Assembly: GCF_000002235.5 (NCBI RefSeq)
Contig: NW_022145613.1
Location: 5,878,447 to 5,942,446 of the forward strand
DNA length: 64,000 bases
Source of the DNA: Strongylocentrotus purpuratus
Taxonomy: Eukaryota; Echinodermata; Echinoidea; Camarodonta; Strongylocentrotidae
Reading direction: 5' to 3'
Part shown: one piece after another, positions 63,791-64,000 of the stretch
Layout: every line of letters starts with the position of its first letter
Numbering within the stretch: the stretch's first letter is position 1
Program-made: the position numbers and the translations under genes
Notes under the pieces: model-generated
Told to the model about the DNA's origin: nothing
Seen by the model: only the letters and a program-made list of their open reading frames with translations
The model's database searches: none

Positions 63791-64000
63791 CCATAGAGAT
63801 TACACGTAAACAGAAAATGGAATGCACAAATCCCACTTTGTAATTGAAATATGAGCATGATCCCGGCATCTGATCGAAAAATAAAGAGCACACTTGTGAT
63901 AGCTTATTGTCTCAGCTACAACATACTCAAAGTTCAGCGTAAACAAAGCTAAAACGACGGAGATATTGCTCGCAAAAGACAGGATGTAGAATCCAGTTTT

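Larger units (their letters stand above)
58749..64000 (-). repeat. Tandem array of about 1.5-1.8-kb Helitron-related units
   Basis: Units starting AACGGAAAATGGAA recur at 58749, 60224, 61998 and about 63808 (spacings about 1475, 1774 and 1811); the last is cut by the window end. Units 2 and 3 include a Helitron-type CTAG/hairpin end, GAT tracts and a tRNA-like stretch. The first lacks that part. All contain CRE (TGACGTCA) sites and, except the cut one, GC-alternating tracts. Confidence 0.88.

Overview
This is animal DNA from a repeat-rich, intron-rich genome, most likely a marine invertebrate and plausibly an echinoderm. Grounds for this are a leucine-rich-repeat GPCR of the relaxin-receptor/GRL101 type with an LDLa module and 72-nt LRR exons, CR1/L2 LINEs, a BEL/Pao LTR element, tRNA-derived SINEs, a Helentron-class Helitron and long GAT and CTAGAT simple repeats. 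The phylum is inference; no ribosomal or mitochondrial marker is present.

Layout. 1-2190: 3' half of a CR1/L2-type LINE. 2450-13033 (+): a multi-exon LGR gene, entered part-way through at its 5' end: one LDLa exon, a Cys-rich linker exon, eight LRR exons and one 7TM exon, all with compatible splice phases. Its first LRR exon is preceded by two partial duplicate copies, one of which carries a palindromic Tc1/mariner-like MITE. 13034-22140: no host gene seen; two old minus-strand LINE copies, one split by a recent BEL/Pao LTR element (16138-20564, 5-bp target duplication, LTRs identical by eye), plus SINEs. 22600-30786 (+): a small three-exon host gene of 142 codons whose start ATG is the last codon of exon 1; its last intron holds an almost full-length CR1/L2 LINE (about 24.7-30.4 kb).

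31039-32937: Helitron-like repeats on the minus strand with a 3' hairpin and CTAG end. About 33.2-52.65 kb: a giant Helentron/Helitron2-type transposon. Its single intronless ORF of up to 3422 codons combines a PHD finger, an OTU protease domain, a second C76-like cysteine protease domain, a Lys/Arg-rich repeat region, a Cys-rich finger, the HUH/Y2 Rep nuclease, a PIF1-type helicase and an AP-type endonuclease. The 9-kb leader ahead of that ORF is almost wholly tandem repeats: a 140-bp array carrying eleven perfect DR1 nuclear-receptor sites, a 55-bp array with a 330-bp higher-order period, and 12-bp, 38-bp and about 120-bp arrays.

52.66-55.87 kb: tandem 0.6-kb exon-like units, one split by a MULE-like MITE with a 9-bp target duplication. 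57.4-64 kb: a tandem array of about 1.5-1.8-kb Helitron-related units, each with tRNA-like and CRE-plus-octamer segments. The two host genes do not obviously work together; most of the rest is mobile DNA and its derivatives.
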